Source: Lutjanus erythropterus (taxonomy: Eukaryota; Chordata; Actinopteri; Lutjaniformes; Lutjanidae). From it: DNA of 64,000 bases. The notes beneath the pieces were generated by a model. That model was not told the DNA's origin and did no database searches. It saw nothing but the letters and a program-made list of their open reading frames with translations. Made by a program: the position numbers and the translations under genes. The stretch lies in assembly GCA_020091685.1 (NCBI GenBank), contig CM034599.1, positions 3,627,641 through 3,691,640 of the forward strand, written 5' to 3'. Positions 23,879 through 36,715 of the stretch are shown one piece after another (position 1 is the first letter of the stretch; every line of letters begins with the position of its first letter).

Positions 23879-25378
23879 GGTTAAATATAGAAATATATAT
23901 AGAGAGATTTTAGGGGCAAGACCACTTGGCCTTTGGTAGTGTCAAGTTTTTGATGAGCAAAGGCCAAATGTCAGGGCAGCAAGACCATCAAATAAAACAA
24001 TGACATCAGGCTAATATTTGTTAGACTCGTAGTGCTTCTTAGACCGCTGGTTGATCTAAGTCAACATAGCGATATATGAGCAATGTATGACATTCTATGT
24101 TGAGTTTCTTGTCTTATTCCTTTGCTAATTTATTAAACTGCCATTGTGAATAGCTCAGTGGTTTTCAGGCTAGAAATCAAAGCCACTACTTGTTATTTGC
24201 ACAATGTTTCACTTGAAGTTGCCAAATCAGAATTCAGAAACTTGACAAAAGACTCTGGTGTCTAAAACCCAAATTGACAGGAAAGAGACGGAGAAAAAGG
24301 AGCAACCAGCTGGGGCAGTGAGGCAGGGGCATCATGGCCACAGTGGACTCAGGATATATAACTTTGTGAGGGACACAAGGCCAAACTGAAGGGGCACAGT
24401 GGCCACAGCCTTCATGGCCTCCATGAGCTTCCTGCCCTGGTTGTGTGTCTAAAGGCTACCCTCTGATTAGGTGGGCATAGCAGCTGGGAGGTGTGTGTGA
24501 GCCATGGAAAAATAAACAAAATGAATTCACAAAATGTCAAAACAGGAAATATTCTCATGCCCATTCTCCTTATTAAAGAGTAAAATCCAACAGATTATCT
24601 CCTGAATTCAAGTTTCTCTCTTTAAATGAAGTAAGACAAGCTTTAATTGCCTCATTAACTCTGAAAAACACACTTCATTTAAACTCGGTTGACAGAAACA
24701 GAATGAAACTCACCAAAACTGTCTTGGTCAGTCTTTCTGCTGTTTTAACAATCACTAACTCTGGTTTGGTGGAAATAAATCCTTAATCCACCTCGTTAGA
24801 TGTGAAAATAGTCTACAGCTCTACTACAGGCTGTCCTCTGGCTCAGTGGGTATTTATTGTGCCACTGAAGGCGTCGCCAACCAGCGCCTGTCATTCTGCA
24901 GACCATTAAATTAGCAAAATAAAATGACAAATATCATCCCCAAAAAAGACAACCACTGCTGGACCCAGGCAGTCGCTGATAGCAGATGTATTCGTCCGAC
25001 CCTGTGGTCGTTTTAGAAAGTTGGTCCATTCATTGAGCGAGCATGAACGGCGGTTCTGGAGAATGAATGACCATACATATTCAGAAGTCATATTTTCTTT
25101 AGTCATTGTTAAGAAAAAAACAACAAAACTTGCAAGTTAGTGTTACCTAATGTGTTTAAGGAATTGTATTGCCTCCACCTAAGCTCCACGCACAATAAAA
25201 CATCATAATGTTTGCCAACAGAAAAGGGGTCCACAGGCAGTGGTGAAATCCAGCCCAGGACTTTATCAGCTCCATCTTATCTTTCTCCATTTTGAGCGGA
25301 GTTTGTGCTTGTTAGGAAAACTTTTACTGCGAGCAGAGAGAAGTAACAAACAGGTCAGCTTTAGCTCCACTTTCTACT

Positions 25379-25630
25379 TTACTTTATGCCATTTACAAGG
25401 TTCATTATTAAAAGGTAGCTCAGCTCAATTTACATGAATTATTAAAGTCAAAATACCTCCTGCTCCTGGCAGTCTTTCCAGCAGACAGGCTGTTAAACCA
25501 AACTTCCTTCTAAAAGCAGGTGTTTGAGTGTGGTCAGGGCCACACTTTTTCACAGTAAAATTTTTATTTACCATGTAAAGACTCTTTTCTGATTCACGTC
25601 AGTCTACAGGTACAATTGGTACACGTGTCA
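25379..25630 (+). repeat. Dispersed repeat, copy shared with 61.5 kb
   Basis: Shared blocks with 61526-61730, in the same order: TTTATGC, ATTA-AAGGTAG-TAAGCTCAATTT-like, TGAATTATTAA, CAGACAGGCTGTTAAACCAA followed by ACTTC, and TCTACAGG-AC near the end. It ends a few bases before the mariner-type element at 25635. Element class unknown. Confidence 0.6.
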
Positions 25631-25634
25631 CTTG

Positions 25635-26633
25635 CAACCCCAATTCCAGTTTAAAGAACAATGTTTCTCAACACAAAGCTGCAGGAATTTAGGATTTCAC
25701 CATCTACAATCCATCATATCATTGACAGATTCAGAGAATCCAGAGAAATCTCTGCATGTAAGGGGCAAGGCTGAAAACTAACACTGAATGTCTGTGACCT
25801 TTGACCCCTCAGGCAGCAACTGCATTAAAAACTCACATCATTGTATAAAGGACACTTCATGGGCTCAGGAACACTTTGGAAAACCGTTGTCAGTAAACAC
25901 AGTTTGTCTCTGCATCTACGAATGTAAGTTAAGACTCTACCATGCAAAGAGAAAGACATATATCAACAACATCCAGAAACACTGCAGACTTCTCTGGACC
26001 CGAGCTCATCTGAGATGGACTGACGCAAAGTGGAAAAGTGTCCTGTGGTCTGACGAGTCCACATTTCAGACTGTTTTCACAAATCATGGACGTTGTGTTG
26101 TCTAAGCTAAAGAGGAAAAGGACCATCCAGATTGTTACCAGCACTAACTTCAAAAGACAGCAGCTGTGAAGCTACCATTAATACTGAAAAGTACTACAGG
26201 TACATATGCTGCCATCCAGACGACATCTTTTTCAGAGATGTTCCTGCTTATTTTAGCGAGACAATGCCAAGACGGATCTGACCTGTCTCCCATTGAAAAT
26301 GTGTGGTGCATCATGAAGCACAAAATACGACAAAAGAGACCCCGGACTGTTGAGCGCCTGAAGTCGTATATCAAGCAAGAATAAGACAGAATTTCACTTT
26401 CAGAACTTCAACAATTAATGTCCTCAGTTCCCAAATACTGAATGAGTGTTGTTAAAAGAAAAGTTGATATAACACAGCAGTAAACATGATCCTGTCACAA
26501 CTTTTTTGCAACATGTTGCAGGCATCAAATTCACAATAAATGTACATTTAGGTTGAAAAGTTTTTGCAAATCATTGCATTCTGTTTTTATTTATGTTTTA
26601 GACAGCGTCCCAACTTTTTCGGCATTGGGGTTG
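25635..26633 (+). mobile_element. Dead Tc1/mariner-type transposon (ISRm11-like)
   Basis: The outer ends CAACCCCAAT and ATTGGGGTTG are perfect inverted repeats; the right end adjoins a TA, and the left flank reads TG. The 3' region reads GTTTTTGCAAATCATTGCAT and TTTTAGACAGCGTCCCAACTT, wording I recall from the fish TcMar-ISRm11 type. About 999 bp, shorter than an intact 1.3 kb or larger element would be. It encodes a broken transposase, entered separately. Confidence 0.75.
25788..26384 (+). pseudogene. Degenerate DDE transposase of the Tc1/mariner-type element
   Basis: Two frames carry recognisable parts. The first (25788-26105) contains YINNIQKHCRLLWTRAHLRW and then WSDESTF, which holds an Asp of the DDE catalytic triad. 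The second (26166-26384) contains DLSPIENVW, which holds the triad Glu, then MKHKIRQKRPRTVERLKSYI. The two are out of register, with a stop at 26103 and missing sequence between them, including the usual FQQDNA-like block. The N-terminal helix-turn-helix region is eroded. It cannot encode a working enzyme. Confidence 0.75.
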
Positions 26634-29600
26634 TAATTTATTGCAGGGGACAACTTCATGTTTTTTAGCATTTGGGATGGACACATCCCCTCTGTAAGTC
26701 TGTAGGGTTTTTTACTACCTTGACTTGTGCTTTTGGGTTTCTCTGGACAGCTTGTTGGGTTCAGGATAGCCACAACAATGAGGGTCTGACATGAATAAGC
26801 GTACACACTGACTGAGCATATATACTGTTTACCACCCTCTCTGCTGCACCATGAATAATGCAAGCCCCAGAATCCCCAGCTCAACGCTGTGCTTGACCTG
26901 TTCATTTGTTGCTGTAGCCGGGTTGGCCGGGTCAGAATGTGGATGTGTTATAGTGCAGGCTCGAAGCAGAGGCTAATCGCAACACCAGGACGGGCAGCCT
27001 CGCTACTTCTCATGCTGCCGGTGTCACTCAGGCTGACACCATAAATCTCACTTATTTTCAGATCCAACCGAGACACAGGCAGAAATTACGGCCCAGAGCA
27101 CATTACCAGCCACAGCGGCGTGCTGAATGCTAACAGAGAGATCCTTGATAAAGCAGACAGGCAGTTCTCCCACAGATTATTGAACAAAAAGACTCCTATC
27201 TGTGAGACTTGAGGGAGCAGATTGGCTTGTAAGTAAAACACAAACAACGGCACCAACAGTCGAGAAGCAAATAAACGACAAAACACACTGTATGCTTAGA
27301 AAAATATTAATAAGTGTGTTGGCATGTTCCTATTTATGTCACTTTAAGACTTTCTATGTTAAATTCTATAAAGATTTTTTCTCTTATACATCTTGCTGGA
27401 GAGGAGAGAGTGGGAGAAAAGAGGACTCATATCTGTAGTGACATAAAGGACAGACATGAGACAAAGAACTTGATTCATATAAACATCTCTTCTGATCAAT
27501 TCTCATTTTTACCCACAGAGGCCTTTTCTCAAGGTGCTATATGTAATAGCCATATAGATTATACAATTCTGCTTTACAGATCGGTGCACAGCTGTTATAT
27601 TGCAGCCTCATTATTATTCTAAACCAGTGCTCACAGGTGATGGACCTCCTCTTTCAGGTGTTGTCATGGTGCTGTGGCTTCTTCTGCTTTACTGGATTAC
27701 CACCCGGTCACAGTGGGCAACTGCCCTGGGGCCCAAGACTTTTGGGGCTTCAGGCTCACTATTTGTGCATGTTGTAATTTGAGTTATTGTAGCTCAGTAC
27801 CACTGCATACATCACCAAAAACACAATGTAAACTGGAAAGATAGGGACCTTAACTTGACATCTGCATTATTACATAATCTTGGAGAGTGGGCTTATGAGG
27901 GACTGTAAACTCATGTCTTAAAATCTAGTTTTAAGACATTTTTGCCTCAGGCCGCCCGAGAGGCTCAACTTCCCTCATAAAGACACAGTTTACTCTTCTA
28001 TTTAAAGAGCATACTGCCCTGAAACATGAATACACAATATACCTCGCTGTACACTTTAATAGTCAGTGAGATAATCCATTCAGACCAATGCACTTCCAAG
28101 AAATAATGATCTCTGCATCGTGTGCAGTTTTCGTCGCAGTTGTTCAGTGATTATTAGCAGTACAAACCTTGCAGGTGATTTCTTTATTGTGGATTATATA
28201 AATGTGTTTTATTTAACTATTTCCAAATGTGTAGGGACATTTAAGCAGCAAAATTAAGAATTCATGAAGTTGGAAACTATCCAGAGAAATCATCAATAAA
28301 GTTATGCTGCTGTCTCGTGCATCGATGCACACACAGCGTCTTGCTTTCTTTTGGGATGCGCGCCTTCTTTCCCGCTATTAATCAGAATGTTAATTTTTAT
28401 GACCCACCCTGCAGATTAAATGCAGTGACAGCAGTTTTAACTGCAGTCCACACATCACTAAAGAGAGACCAGCACAGCCTGTAAAGGCCCACTTAGGTGA
28501 AGACATGACAGGCAGAGAGTCCATCTTTTATATTTAGATGTGTAATTTTGTTTGATTTGTCGGTAAATGTGTTTGATTACTATTTCATTCAAAGGAAGAT
28601 GCTTTATGTCAGAAGATGGGCCATTTTTACTTTGCTGCACCTCTTCATCTGAATGTATTGTGTATTTTGTGGCTGGCTCTTATCCTTTCTGTTTGTTAAA
28701 TAAAGAGTACGGATGTGAAGAGGATATTTCTATATTCTTCAAGCAACGCACTTAAAAAGCACAAATTGCCACAGTACATGTTGCATGTTTTAATATTATA
28801 AAATGAAATACAATAAAAACGAAGCAGGTACAGAACTAAGTGAAACCACAGTAAGTGAAATAAGGAAGAAAGTCATTCATCTCCGACCCTAATAAAAACT
28901 CTGGCGCTGCATCTTCTCTCAGCCTACTGTAAGATGACTGAGTAACGCTGCTGATGTGCGCCGCTGGTCTCCATTTCATGTTTAATTGCGCTGTCTATGT
29001 CTGAGCGTGTGGACCATTGATGCATCACTGTGGGATCCCGCTGTGGCTTATTACTGCCAGGCCCTGCTCTCTGCTGCTCTCAACCTGCTGGGTCATCTCC
29101 AGCTGCTGTAATCTAACATTAGCCTCAGCTTTCACCAGGTCCCAACCATTTACCCCATCATGTATTATAGATGACCCTCTGGAAATGGAGGAATCCCAGC
29201 AGACATGGAATTAATTTACAGCAACCCTCGATTTTAAGGGGAATTGAATCAAAGTCAGCGGCACAGGGAGAGGGGGGTTTATGTTGCTATATAACACTGT
29301 CACAGTCTATAAAATTGTAATGAAAAGCCATTTGAAGATTAAGTGTTTTTTTGTGATTCATTGGTATCTCTTGGCTCAACTAATAATCATTTCACTCTAG
29401 AGCTGAATGGTCTCCGTAATTGATGCTTACAAACGACCAGGCGCCTTTCAACCAAACTTAATCCTCCTTTTCTCTCCTTTTTTTTTTTTTTTTTGAATGG
29501 CTCTGATTCACAAGCTTACAAACACAGGGGGAAGTCTTTAGAAAGCGAGTTAACAGTCCAACGTACAAATCTTGTGTACTTCCCCGGTGACAGAGGGATA

Positions 29601-29837
29601 CACATGAATGCGGTGACAGTGAGTCAGACAGCGTAGATTGGTCCTGTCTGCGCTTGTCAGGTTTAGCAACATTACTCTAAAAGAATGTGACATTTTATTC
29701 AACAGGCGTCACTCCAGAGTTAGATTTCCTCTGTTAAAAGAAAAATAATAGTAGCTGCCTCAGTACAATAGAAGTGTCCACAGTGCTGGAAAAGCTTCAA
29801 TACAGTCAAAAAACACAGAGTGTCTCGGGTGTTCCTG

Positions 29838-30638
29838 CACTCTTAGAAGTAAGGGCTCCAAAAGGGTTCTTCCTGAAGGGCTGAGGTTCTACTCAGAACC
29901 ATTTGCTTCTGGAGAACCCATTTTTTGAAGGAGGGGTTTGTCAAGGGTTCTTTGTAAGGCTAGTGGTTCCTTTGGGAACCCTTTTCATCCAAAGATCCCT
30001 TTTTACAAGGATTGTTGAAATGATTTGTTGAGGGTTTTTTGTACCATAATATAAAAGGGTTCTCAGCAGAATCCCCTTGGTGGGTTCTAGATAAAACTCT
30101 TGAAGTATAAAAGGGTTCTTGGAAAAATCCCCTGTGTGTGTTCTTGATAAAACCCTTCAAATGTAGAAAAATACGCTTGGATTATAAAAAGATTCTCAGT
30201 AGAACCCCTTGAGTGTGCTCTAGATAATATCCTTCAAATATAAAAAAGGTTCTTAGGAGAACACAGTGGGTAGGTTCTACATAAAAGCCTTGGAATGTAA
30301 AAAGTTTCTAGTTTGTTCTAGGTAAAACCCTTCAAATATAAAAAGGTTCTTGGGAGAGCCCTGTGGTTGGGTTCTAGATATCACACTTGGAATATAAAAA
30401 GGTTCTCATTAGGATGCCTTGTGTGGGTTCTACATAAAACACTTGGGATATAAAAAAGTTTTCAGTAAAACAGAGTTTGCTCCAGATAAAATCCTTCAAA
30501 TATAAAAAGGATGAGTTCTTGTGAGCACCCTTAGAAGGTGAAAAGATTCTGGATAGATAGATAGAACCCCACAAGAGGCTTACCGACAAACCGAAGAACC
30601 CTTTATGGTTCTAGTTGCCATCTTTATTTCTAAGAGCG
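29838..30638 (+). mobile_element. GGTTCT element, copy 2 (full length)
   Basis: About 801 bp, from CACTCTTAGAAGTAAGGGCTC to TCTTTATTTCTAAGAGCG, with complementary ends. The interior has roughly eight diverged units of about 57 bp (for example near 30057, 30115, 30190, 30247, 30343 and 30400), more than copy 1 or copy 3. Minus-strand frames at 29960 and 30374 read through the array and are not genes. Confidence 0.82.
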
Positions 30639-31020
30639 TACACATTGAAATTAAGGAAATGTGAGCAGGCCTTTTGTGTTGGACCGTCCCAATAGCAGAA
30701 TGAAAACAGCTTACATTGAGAGACTTTTGTCCTGCTGTACAATTAGCTAAAGTCATTTTGGTTCCCCAATAGCAAAGAGGCTATGTTCATCGTACAGTAC
30801 GAGTATTAAGAAGTACACTTTGACCTCAATGGCAGCTATTTAATGTGCTGCTCGAGGTTCCGCAGCAATCTGTGTAATTAAAGTGCAAGTTCTTTGGGCT
30901 GAATAAGTGGAAGAGACAATCCAATGTGCATGGGTGACTTTAGAGAGCAAAAGTTGACTCAAACTCATCTTAATTGGCCCCAATTATCCTCCGTGACAAT
31001 ACGGTGTGTGTCTGAGCTCA

Positions 31021-31047
31021 TGTGTGTGTGCGTGTGTGTGTGTGTGT
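31021..31047. repeat. GT-rich microsatellite
   Basis: TGTGTGTGTGCG followed by further TG repeats; 27 bp. Confidence 0.85.
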
Positions 31048-31260
31048 AATGAAAGGTTAAGATTTATGTTCAGAGTGATGAAGCTGTGCCATCGAACTTA
31101 AAGAAGCATGGCTGTCTAGACCACTGGGGTCACTCACTTAGAGTACCTCTAACACAATCCAGGGGCAAATTGCAGCACCGGTGCTTTTTTACATTGAGCC
31201 TAGTTGAAGCTGATTGGCCAGTAATTTACACACACTGTTCCTGACAGAGTCCTGCCAGTT

Positions 31261-31531
31261 TAAAGGTCCTGTGTGTCTGATTTATGGGTATTTATTGGCA
31301 GATTACGGAGAAATGGAGTGTAATATTCACAAGTATGTTTTCATTAGTGAATATCATCTGAAGATATGTTCAGGTTTCTACAGTAGCCCAGAACAGACAA
31401 AACAAACACTGGCTCCTGATGCGGTCTATTGTATTTTTTGTGACCGAGGTTCTTCTACATGCATAAGAGGAGAGTGAGACAAGCAGGATTAAGCTGGTTA
31501 CAATCTACAACCTCACTGCAAGATGCCACTT
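31261..31531 (+). repeat. Truncated teleost interspersed repeat ('AAAGGTCC' type)
   Basis: Begins TAAAGGTCCTGTGTGTCTGA, includes GTATGTTTTCATTAGTGAAT, TTTCTACAGTAGCCCAGAAC and AAACACTGGCTCCTGATG, and ends AACCTCACTGCAAGATGCCAC. I recognise the middle and right parts of a repeat normally ending in a complementary GGACC-type end, which is missing here. The 87-codon frame at 31214 lies in it and is not a gene. Confidence 0.65.
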
Positions 31532-33285
31532 GTGTTTTTTTGTCACTTGTTGTATGATGCATAGAGGGAAGCTTGTGATAAAAAATATCTGCCTGTAGTT
31601 CGGGCTGAAATATGCTAGTAAGTGTCAGGATCGGGTCGGTTTTGACCAGAATTTTGTTGGGCTCAACTTTTCAGGCTCGATCAAAGCTCTTCTAGAGAGG
31701 GGTTACATTGATGAAGCCTATTTATAATCTCATCTGTTGACTCCAGTGGAGTTCTGTGATTTTATTGTGGTTAAGCTCCCGTTATACATTAAAATACATA
31801 TCTAAATGTATTAAATTATAAATTTAAATTTATTTTATTTTATTTTTTTTAATAGTAGAAATCACACACCTAGCAGAGCAGAGATACACAGAGTCCATTT
31901 AATCCCTAGGAGTGCAAATTATGAAAAAAAAAAAATCATGGAGAAGAAAGCAGAAAGAACACAGTTGGACGCCTCATTTTCTCCTTCCTTGAAGGCCGTC
32001 CAAATGCAGAGCAAAGTATCTGCATTTTTCAGTCTTTATGTAGCGTCCGCAGTGATGCTTTTTATGCTAAGTAAAATAGAGGCATTACAACCTCTATCAG
32101 TTATACAGTTTGCTGGCAAGCCTGAAATCTCAGCTTCACTTTGTAGGGCAGTATTTTCCTTGGCTTATTTTCATTTCATTTCATTTTTCTATTGTTCTTG
32201 CACTTTAAATTACCACATTTTTCCTGACATGGCTTGCATTTTTTTGGACCCCTGTCAGAAATGCCCCTTATCATTGAAATGTGTTTTTATATTTCTGAAC
32301 CTGGATCAATGATCGGCAGAGTTTTAACATTGAGAAAAGAGTCCAAGGTAGAAATGACATTTACCATGTGTTCTGAAAAAGGGGAAGTTGAAACGTCTCC
32401 TGGCAGAACTCTTACCGGGCAATTTCACATGTACAAGAGGAAGATAATCACAAGCCCCACAGTGACTGCAAAGAGAGCCTTCAAATTGCTGTGGCTCCAG
32501 GACCACATGAATGAAAGCTGGATCACGCCTGACTGCAACACTCACTGACTCCGTGTTACATTACTGATGATGTGTTTGAGCAGAGACGCAAATGATTCAT
32601 AGAAAAATGTAATGGAGCACGAATAATTCTCCAACAAGAAATATTATTCTCCAGCATTTCGTTTCTCCTGTCAATAATCAATTAAAATCTAAATTTTATC
32701 TGCCGATCTGTAATTTTGGTGACTAGCCAACCACAATGTTATGCTAATTACTTTCATCAATTAGCTGGCTGAAGAGCGTGACAGTGAGGGGAATGTTTTG
32801 TATTCATCCTAATAATTACATTCGCAATAATTAGAACAACCCCCACGTAGTTAATTTCATATTTAGCAGCTCAGCTTACAGACTCAACAGTAGCTCCTGC
32901 TCAAAAATCAAAGGGAACAAAATGCAGCGTCTTGCACCGTTTAAAATTGAAGGAAATCTTTCCAGGAGGCCGCGAGCGCCGGAGTAGATTGTAGACGTAC
33001 AGTGGAGCACAGTCGAATCGAAATGACAGAAAGATGTTCTCTCGGCTGCTGTAACACCGTCCTGCTCACCAGCTGCCATCAGTCATTATCTGTCCAACCG
33101 GCAGTGGTTCTGATTTCACAGCCGTTTAACCAATAATCACTAATTGCGCTGTGATTGTGAAAAGCCTCTTCACCTCTTTTTCAATACTACTTGTTATTTT
33201 TCTGTTCTATTAGAGCCGGTGTTAACTGACTGTCTGTTATTGGGTGGATTAAAGACCTGCGAGGCTCTCCACCATTACTGTGCTT

Positions 33286-33314
33286 TGATTGATTGATTGA
33301 TTGATCGATTGATT
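33286..33314. repeat. (GATT)n microsatellite
   Basis: Seven GATT-type units with one GATC interruption. Confidence 0.88.
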
Positions 33315-33343
33315 TTCTGGCTGTACGCACGTCTCAGTCAACA

Positions 33344-33945
33344 CACTCTTAGAAATAAAGGTTCCACAAGGGTTCTTTCTGAAGGGCTGAAATCCTACCC
33401 AGAACCATTTGCCTATGAAGAACCTTTTTTTTGAAGGAAAGGTTCTTAAGAAGACTGAGGGTTCCATTAAGCATGAACCATTTTCCTCCAAAGAACCCTT
33501 TTAGAAAGAGAATAATTCAAGGGTTGTTGAAATCCTTGAAGAACTCTTTTGTCAAGAGTTCTTTGAACCATAATATAAATGTATTCTTGGTAGAAACCCC
33601 TGTGTAGGTTCTTGATTAAAACCTTGGAATATAAACGGTTCCCTTTGAGCGTATTAGAATACCTAAAGGTTCTTGGTAGAACCCCTTCAGCATGTTCGAG
33701 ATAAAACCATTAGAACATCAAAAGGTTCCCAGAACGCTTGAGTGTGTTCTTGAGAAGACCCTTGGGATATAAAAAGGTTCTCTGTAGAACCTTTCACAGA
33801 TCGTTCCAGGTGTAACCCTTTCTGTTGGGTTCTAGGTAGAACTCTCTGAAAGGGTTCCAGGTGGAACCTTTATAAAGAATTCTCCTATTGGGACAAGTCA
33901 AAGAACCTTTAATGGTTCTAGTTAGCCCCTTTATTTCAAAGAGCA
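33344..33945 (+). mobile_element. GGTTCT element, copy 3
   Basis: About 602 bp, from CACTCTTAGAAATAAAGGTTC to a right end with AATGGTTCTAGTTAGCCCC-TTTATTTCAAAGAGCA. It contains about five internal units and has the best-kept left end of the four copies. It lies between a GATT microsatellite and a LINE-like tail. Confidence 0.82.
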
Positions 33946-33961
33946 CAGACCTTACATAAAT

Positions 33962-34430
33962 TACATCTTGTTCAAAATGCAGCAGTCAGGTTCCCTCTGG
34001 ACTCGAGTCTGAATACATTTTGGATCCTCTCGTGCCACATGTTCCCCCTGAGGTTCTTCAGCCGAGGCTCTGTTAGCTATCCCACTGTCCAGACTGAGGA
34101 CCGAAGGTGTCTGGGCCTCTTCCTTTAGGACAAACACTTCCTGGAACAACCTCCCTGAGGACATCAGGCTGGAAACCTGTCTGTCCTCTCCTAAATCTCT
34201 TTAAAACATATTTTCATAAGTACAGTTTTACTGGGATTTTGGTCTGATTTTATCTGTGAAGTCGATCCTTAAAACCTTTGATTTTATTTTGGTTACTTCA
34301 CTACATGTTATATAACTACTTTTGCTTAATGCTGTATTCTTCCATATAGTTTTTAAATATATTTTATCAATCTACTATTTTATTTCTCTCTTGCAAAGCG
34401 CTTTGTAACTTTGTTTTGAAAAGTTTCATT
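33962..34430 (+). repeat. Non-LTR retrotransposon 3' fragment (LINE-like)
   Basis: Begins ACATCTTGTTCAAAATGCAG, the wording of the RT-end motif LVQNAA(A/V)R. A broken frame gives WNNLPEDIR, the W-N-S-LPxxIR signature near the C-terminus of many fish LINE (L2/Rex-type) polymerases. The 3' end, CTTGCAAAGCGCTTTGTAAC, matches the common fish LINE/SINE tail. It has several stops and is dead. Confidence 0.6.
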
Positions 34431-34819
34431 TTTAGTTATGATCATACACAGACACAAAAAAGGATCACATGTTAAAGTGAAAACACGTATTTCCAAAGTG
34501 GTTCCAATGTAACATTTTAAATGCAATGTTGCTGCAGTTACATTTTTGTTAATAATAACATTAAAGACATGTTTATTGAGTTACCCATCACTGACTTACC
34601 TTTTATGTCATTTTAAAATCTTTTCTAAACTTATTTTGCTGCTTTATCAAATTAATAGATTAAGATTAATAAGCAGTGTATAAGGATTTATAAAGGCCTT
34701 ATTAACTTTATCTAATGTTCATTACAACCTTAAGAAAAAGCATTTCTCATTATTTACTGGAAGCACTCCACATGAACACACATGCTGATCTCTCTCTTTC
34801 TGTCTCTTTGTGTCTGTAG

Positions 34820-34981
<162 letters not shown>

Positions 34982-36294
34982 TGAAAGAGAAAGGCGCCTC
35001 TGTGTGTGAGAATGTACATTTTCAGTTTGTACATAAAAAGAAAACCTGAGTGGAGACACTGAATATATATATTTTTTTAAAAACTCAAAATATTGAAAAA
35101 CTTTTTATACTTGGCTGAAGTGGAAACGTGTGGTATGTTGATAAAAGCAAACTGGGACAAAATGCAATGGAAAAAGATGTAGTGACGAAGTTATGACGTA
35201 CATGAAGCCTGTGCCTTAAACACAATTCCACTCCTGTTGCTGGTAACTAAACATGTAACTAACTAACTTAAATAATCAAACTGCAGAGGATAGTTAGCCT
35301 GATTTCCCTGTGGGAGGGAGGATTCAAGTTTTCTTAACAAATCGAGAGTGTAAGTCGACACTGGTGCGTTGTCGTGCAAACATACTTTATTTTTTCCTCC
35401 ACATTCCAGGGGTTTAATTAAAATTCTTCTCAGGGGATTCTTAAGAGAACCTTTTTATATTCCAGTGGTTTTGTGACAGAGTGAGTCTGTGATGGGTGGT
35501 TACGTGACTTTGGTCAACCATAAAGTGAATCAGTTGGTGAGTTGCGTGGGCGGATTCGAAGGTCTGGAACCAGGCAAGAGGATTATTAGCATTTTGAGTA
35601 TAGAGGACAGGATTTACGGACAGTTCTGTCAGCGTGAGCTTTATTTTTATTATAGTGATTGTAATGTAATATAATGTATAAACTGAAGAAACTTGGGTTC
35701 AGCAAATATAATTGTAATAAATAAAACTACTGTTTCAAAGCTCAGTTTACATTAACATCCAGCATTGTGGGTTTTCTACAAAATCTTGTCTAATCTGTCG
35801 ATGTCTTATAGAGGACTGGATGCAGTTTTGGAGGCGGGCCTCCATTCATTCCTAGAGGGCTGCTCATTGGTGCAACAAACCAACATTGGTGTTGGAGCAA
35901 GCATAGTAGCCCCAACTTGAATGGGATAAAATGACTTAACCGTGCAGGTCTTGGGCTGGATGGAGCAATTTTTAATAGAGAAACAGGTCATGTCGTAGGG
36001 GATGTGACCCTTAAAATAAATGTATCTGCTATTTTACAGCCGCTTTTTTCGCAATGTAAGTGTACGGAGGAAAAGTCTTTTTGGGCTGCTGTGCATCATC
36101 TTCCAGTTGTCATTACACGGTTTGGCCACTATGTCAAATTTAGTTCAAAGCCCAGCGCTCTTCCTGGGGACTAACCAGGAAAGCAAAGGGTAGCTTACAG
36201 GAAGGAACGCTAGTTGTTGCTGCCCTCTGATGGTGAAACGTATTAATAACTCTTTTTCAGTGATAATGGGTACAGCAATTGTAAAGACCATTTG

Positions 36295-36715
36295 ACAATC
36301 AAAGCACCAAAAAATACATTTTAAAAATTCAAAATCAGCATCTCTTTCCAAGAATCATGACCCAGTTACTCAAGATAATCAACAGACCTCGTTGTGAGCA
36401 GTTTCACGTAGGAACTACTTTCTTCCCTCAGTAGAATCTACCTGAACTACTTTCTTTTCTATTAAAGAAACTATTGAATGCTCGGAACGAGGTTTGTGGA
36501 TAATCTTCAGTAACTGGGTCCTGATTTTTTTTTTATCTTTGACCACCACAAGCTGAGTTCCATGTCGTTCCATTATATTGGAGAGAAGGCAGACATCTCT
36601 ACAGCCGATATCTCCAAAACTCTGCAACTGACACCAGAACAACTGAGATAGGTAAACAGCACTACAGGCATGAGGAAAGGTGTGTATTTTTAATTTTGGG
36701 GTGAACTGTCCCTTT
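36295..36715 (-). repeat. TTAAAGGGACAGTTC family, fold-back copy
   Basis: GACCCAGTTACTCAAGATAA at 36359 and its inverted partner ending CAGTAACTGGGTC at 36520 match at about 31 of 35 positions. The right part reads TCCATTATATTGGAGAGAAG, GCAGACATCTCTACAGCC, GATATCTCCAAAACTCTGC and ends GGGGTGAACTGTCCCTTTGA. It is the most complete right end of the family in the window. Confidence 0.7.

Larger units (their letters stand above)
3844..34819 (+). other. 31.0 kb phase 0 intron between exons A and B
   Basis: GT at 3844 and AG at 34818-34819 bound this intron of 30,976 bp. Named repeats inside it are listed separately. Stretches in which I recognise no gene or named repeat: 6115-7070, 8250-8480, 9310-9960, 11270-15490 (poly-T at 12407; repeat-free, possibly conserved blocks near 13.75-14.1 and 14.95-15.25 kb), 15980-17340, 18380-19460, 20430-21217, 21510-23700 (a poly-C run near 22342), 23880-25370, 26640-29830 (a short 11-bp-stem palindrome at 27913-27939 and poly-T at 29478), 30640-31260, 31535-33280 (a homeodomain-motif-rich block near 32.64-32.87 kb) and 34440-34819. 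Frames of 60-160 codons there show no domain and lack support. The intron's length suits a large neural gene. Confidence 0.85.

Noticed and set aside
27890-27985. Palindrome ATGTCTTAAAA...TTTTAAGACAT with outer TTATGAGGG/CCCTCATAA
   Set aside because: Short 11-bp stem in AT-rich DNA, and the outer pair does not align as a continuous arm; probably chance or an eroded element.
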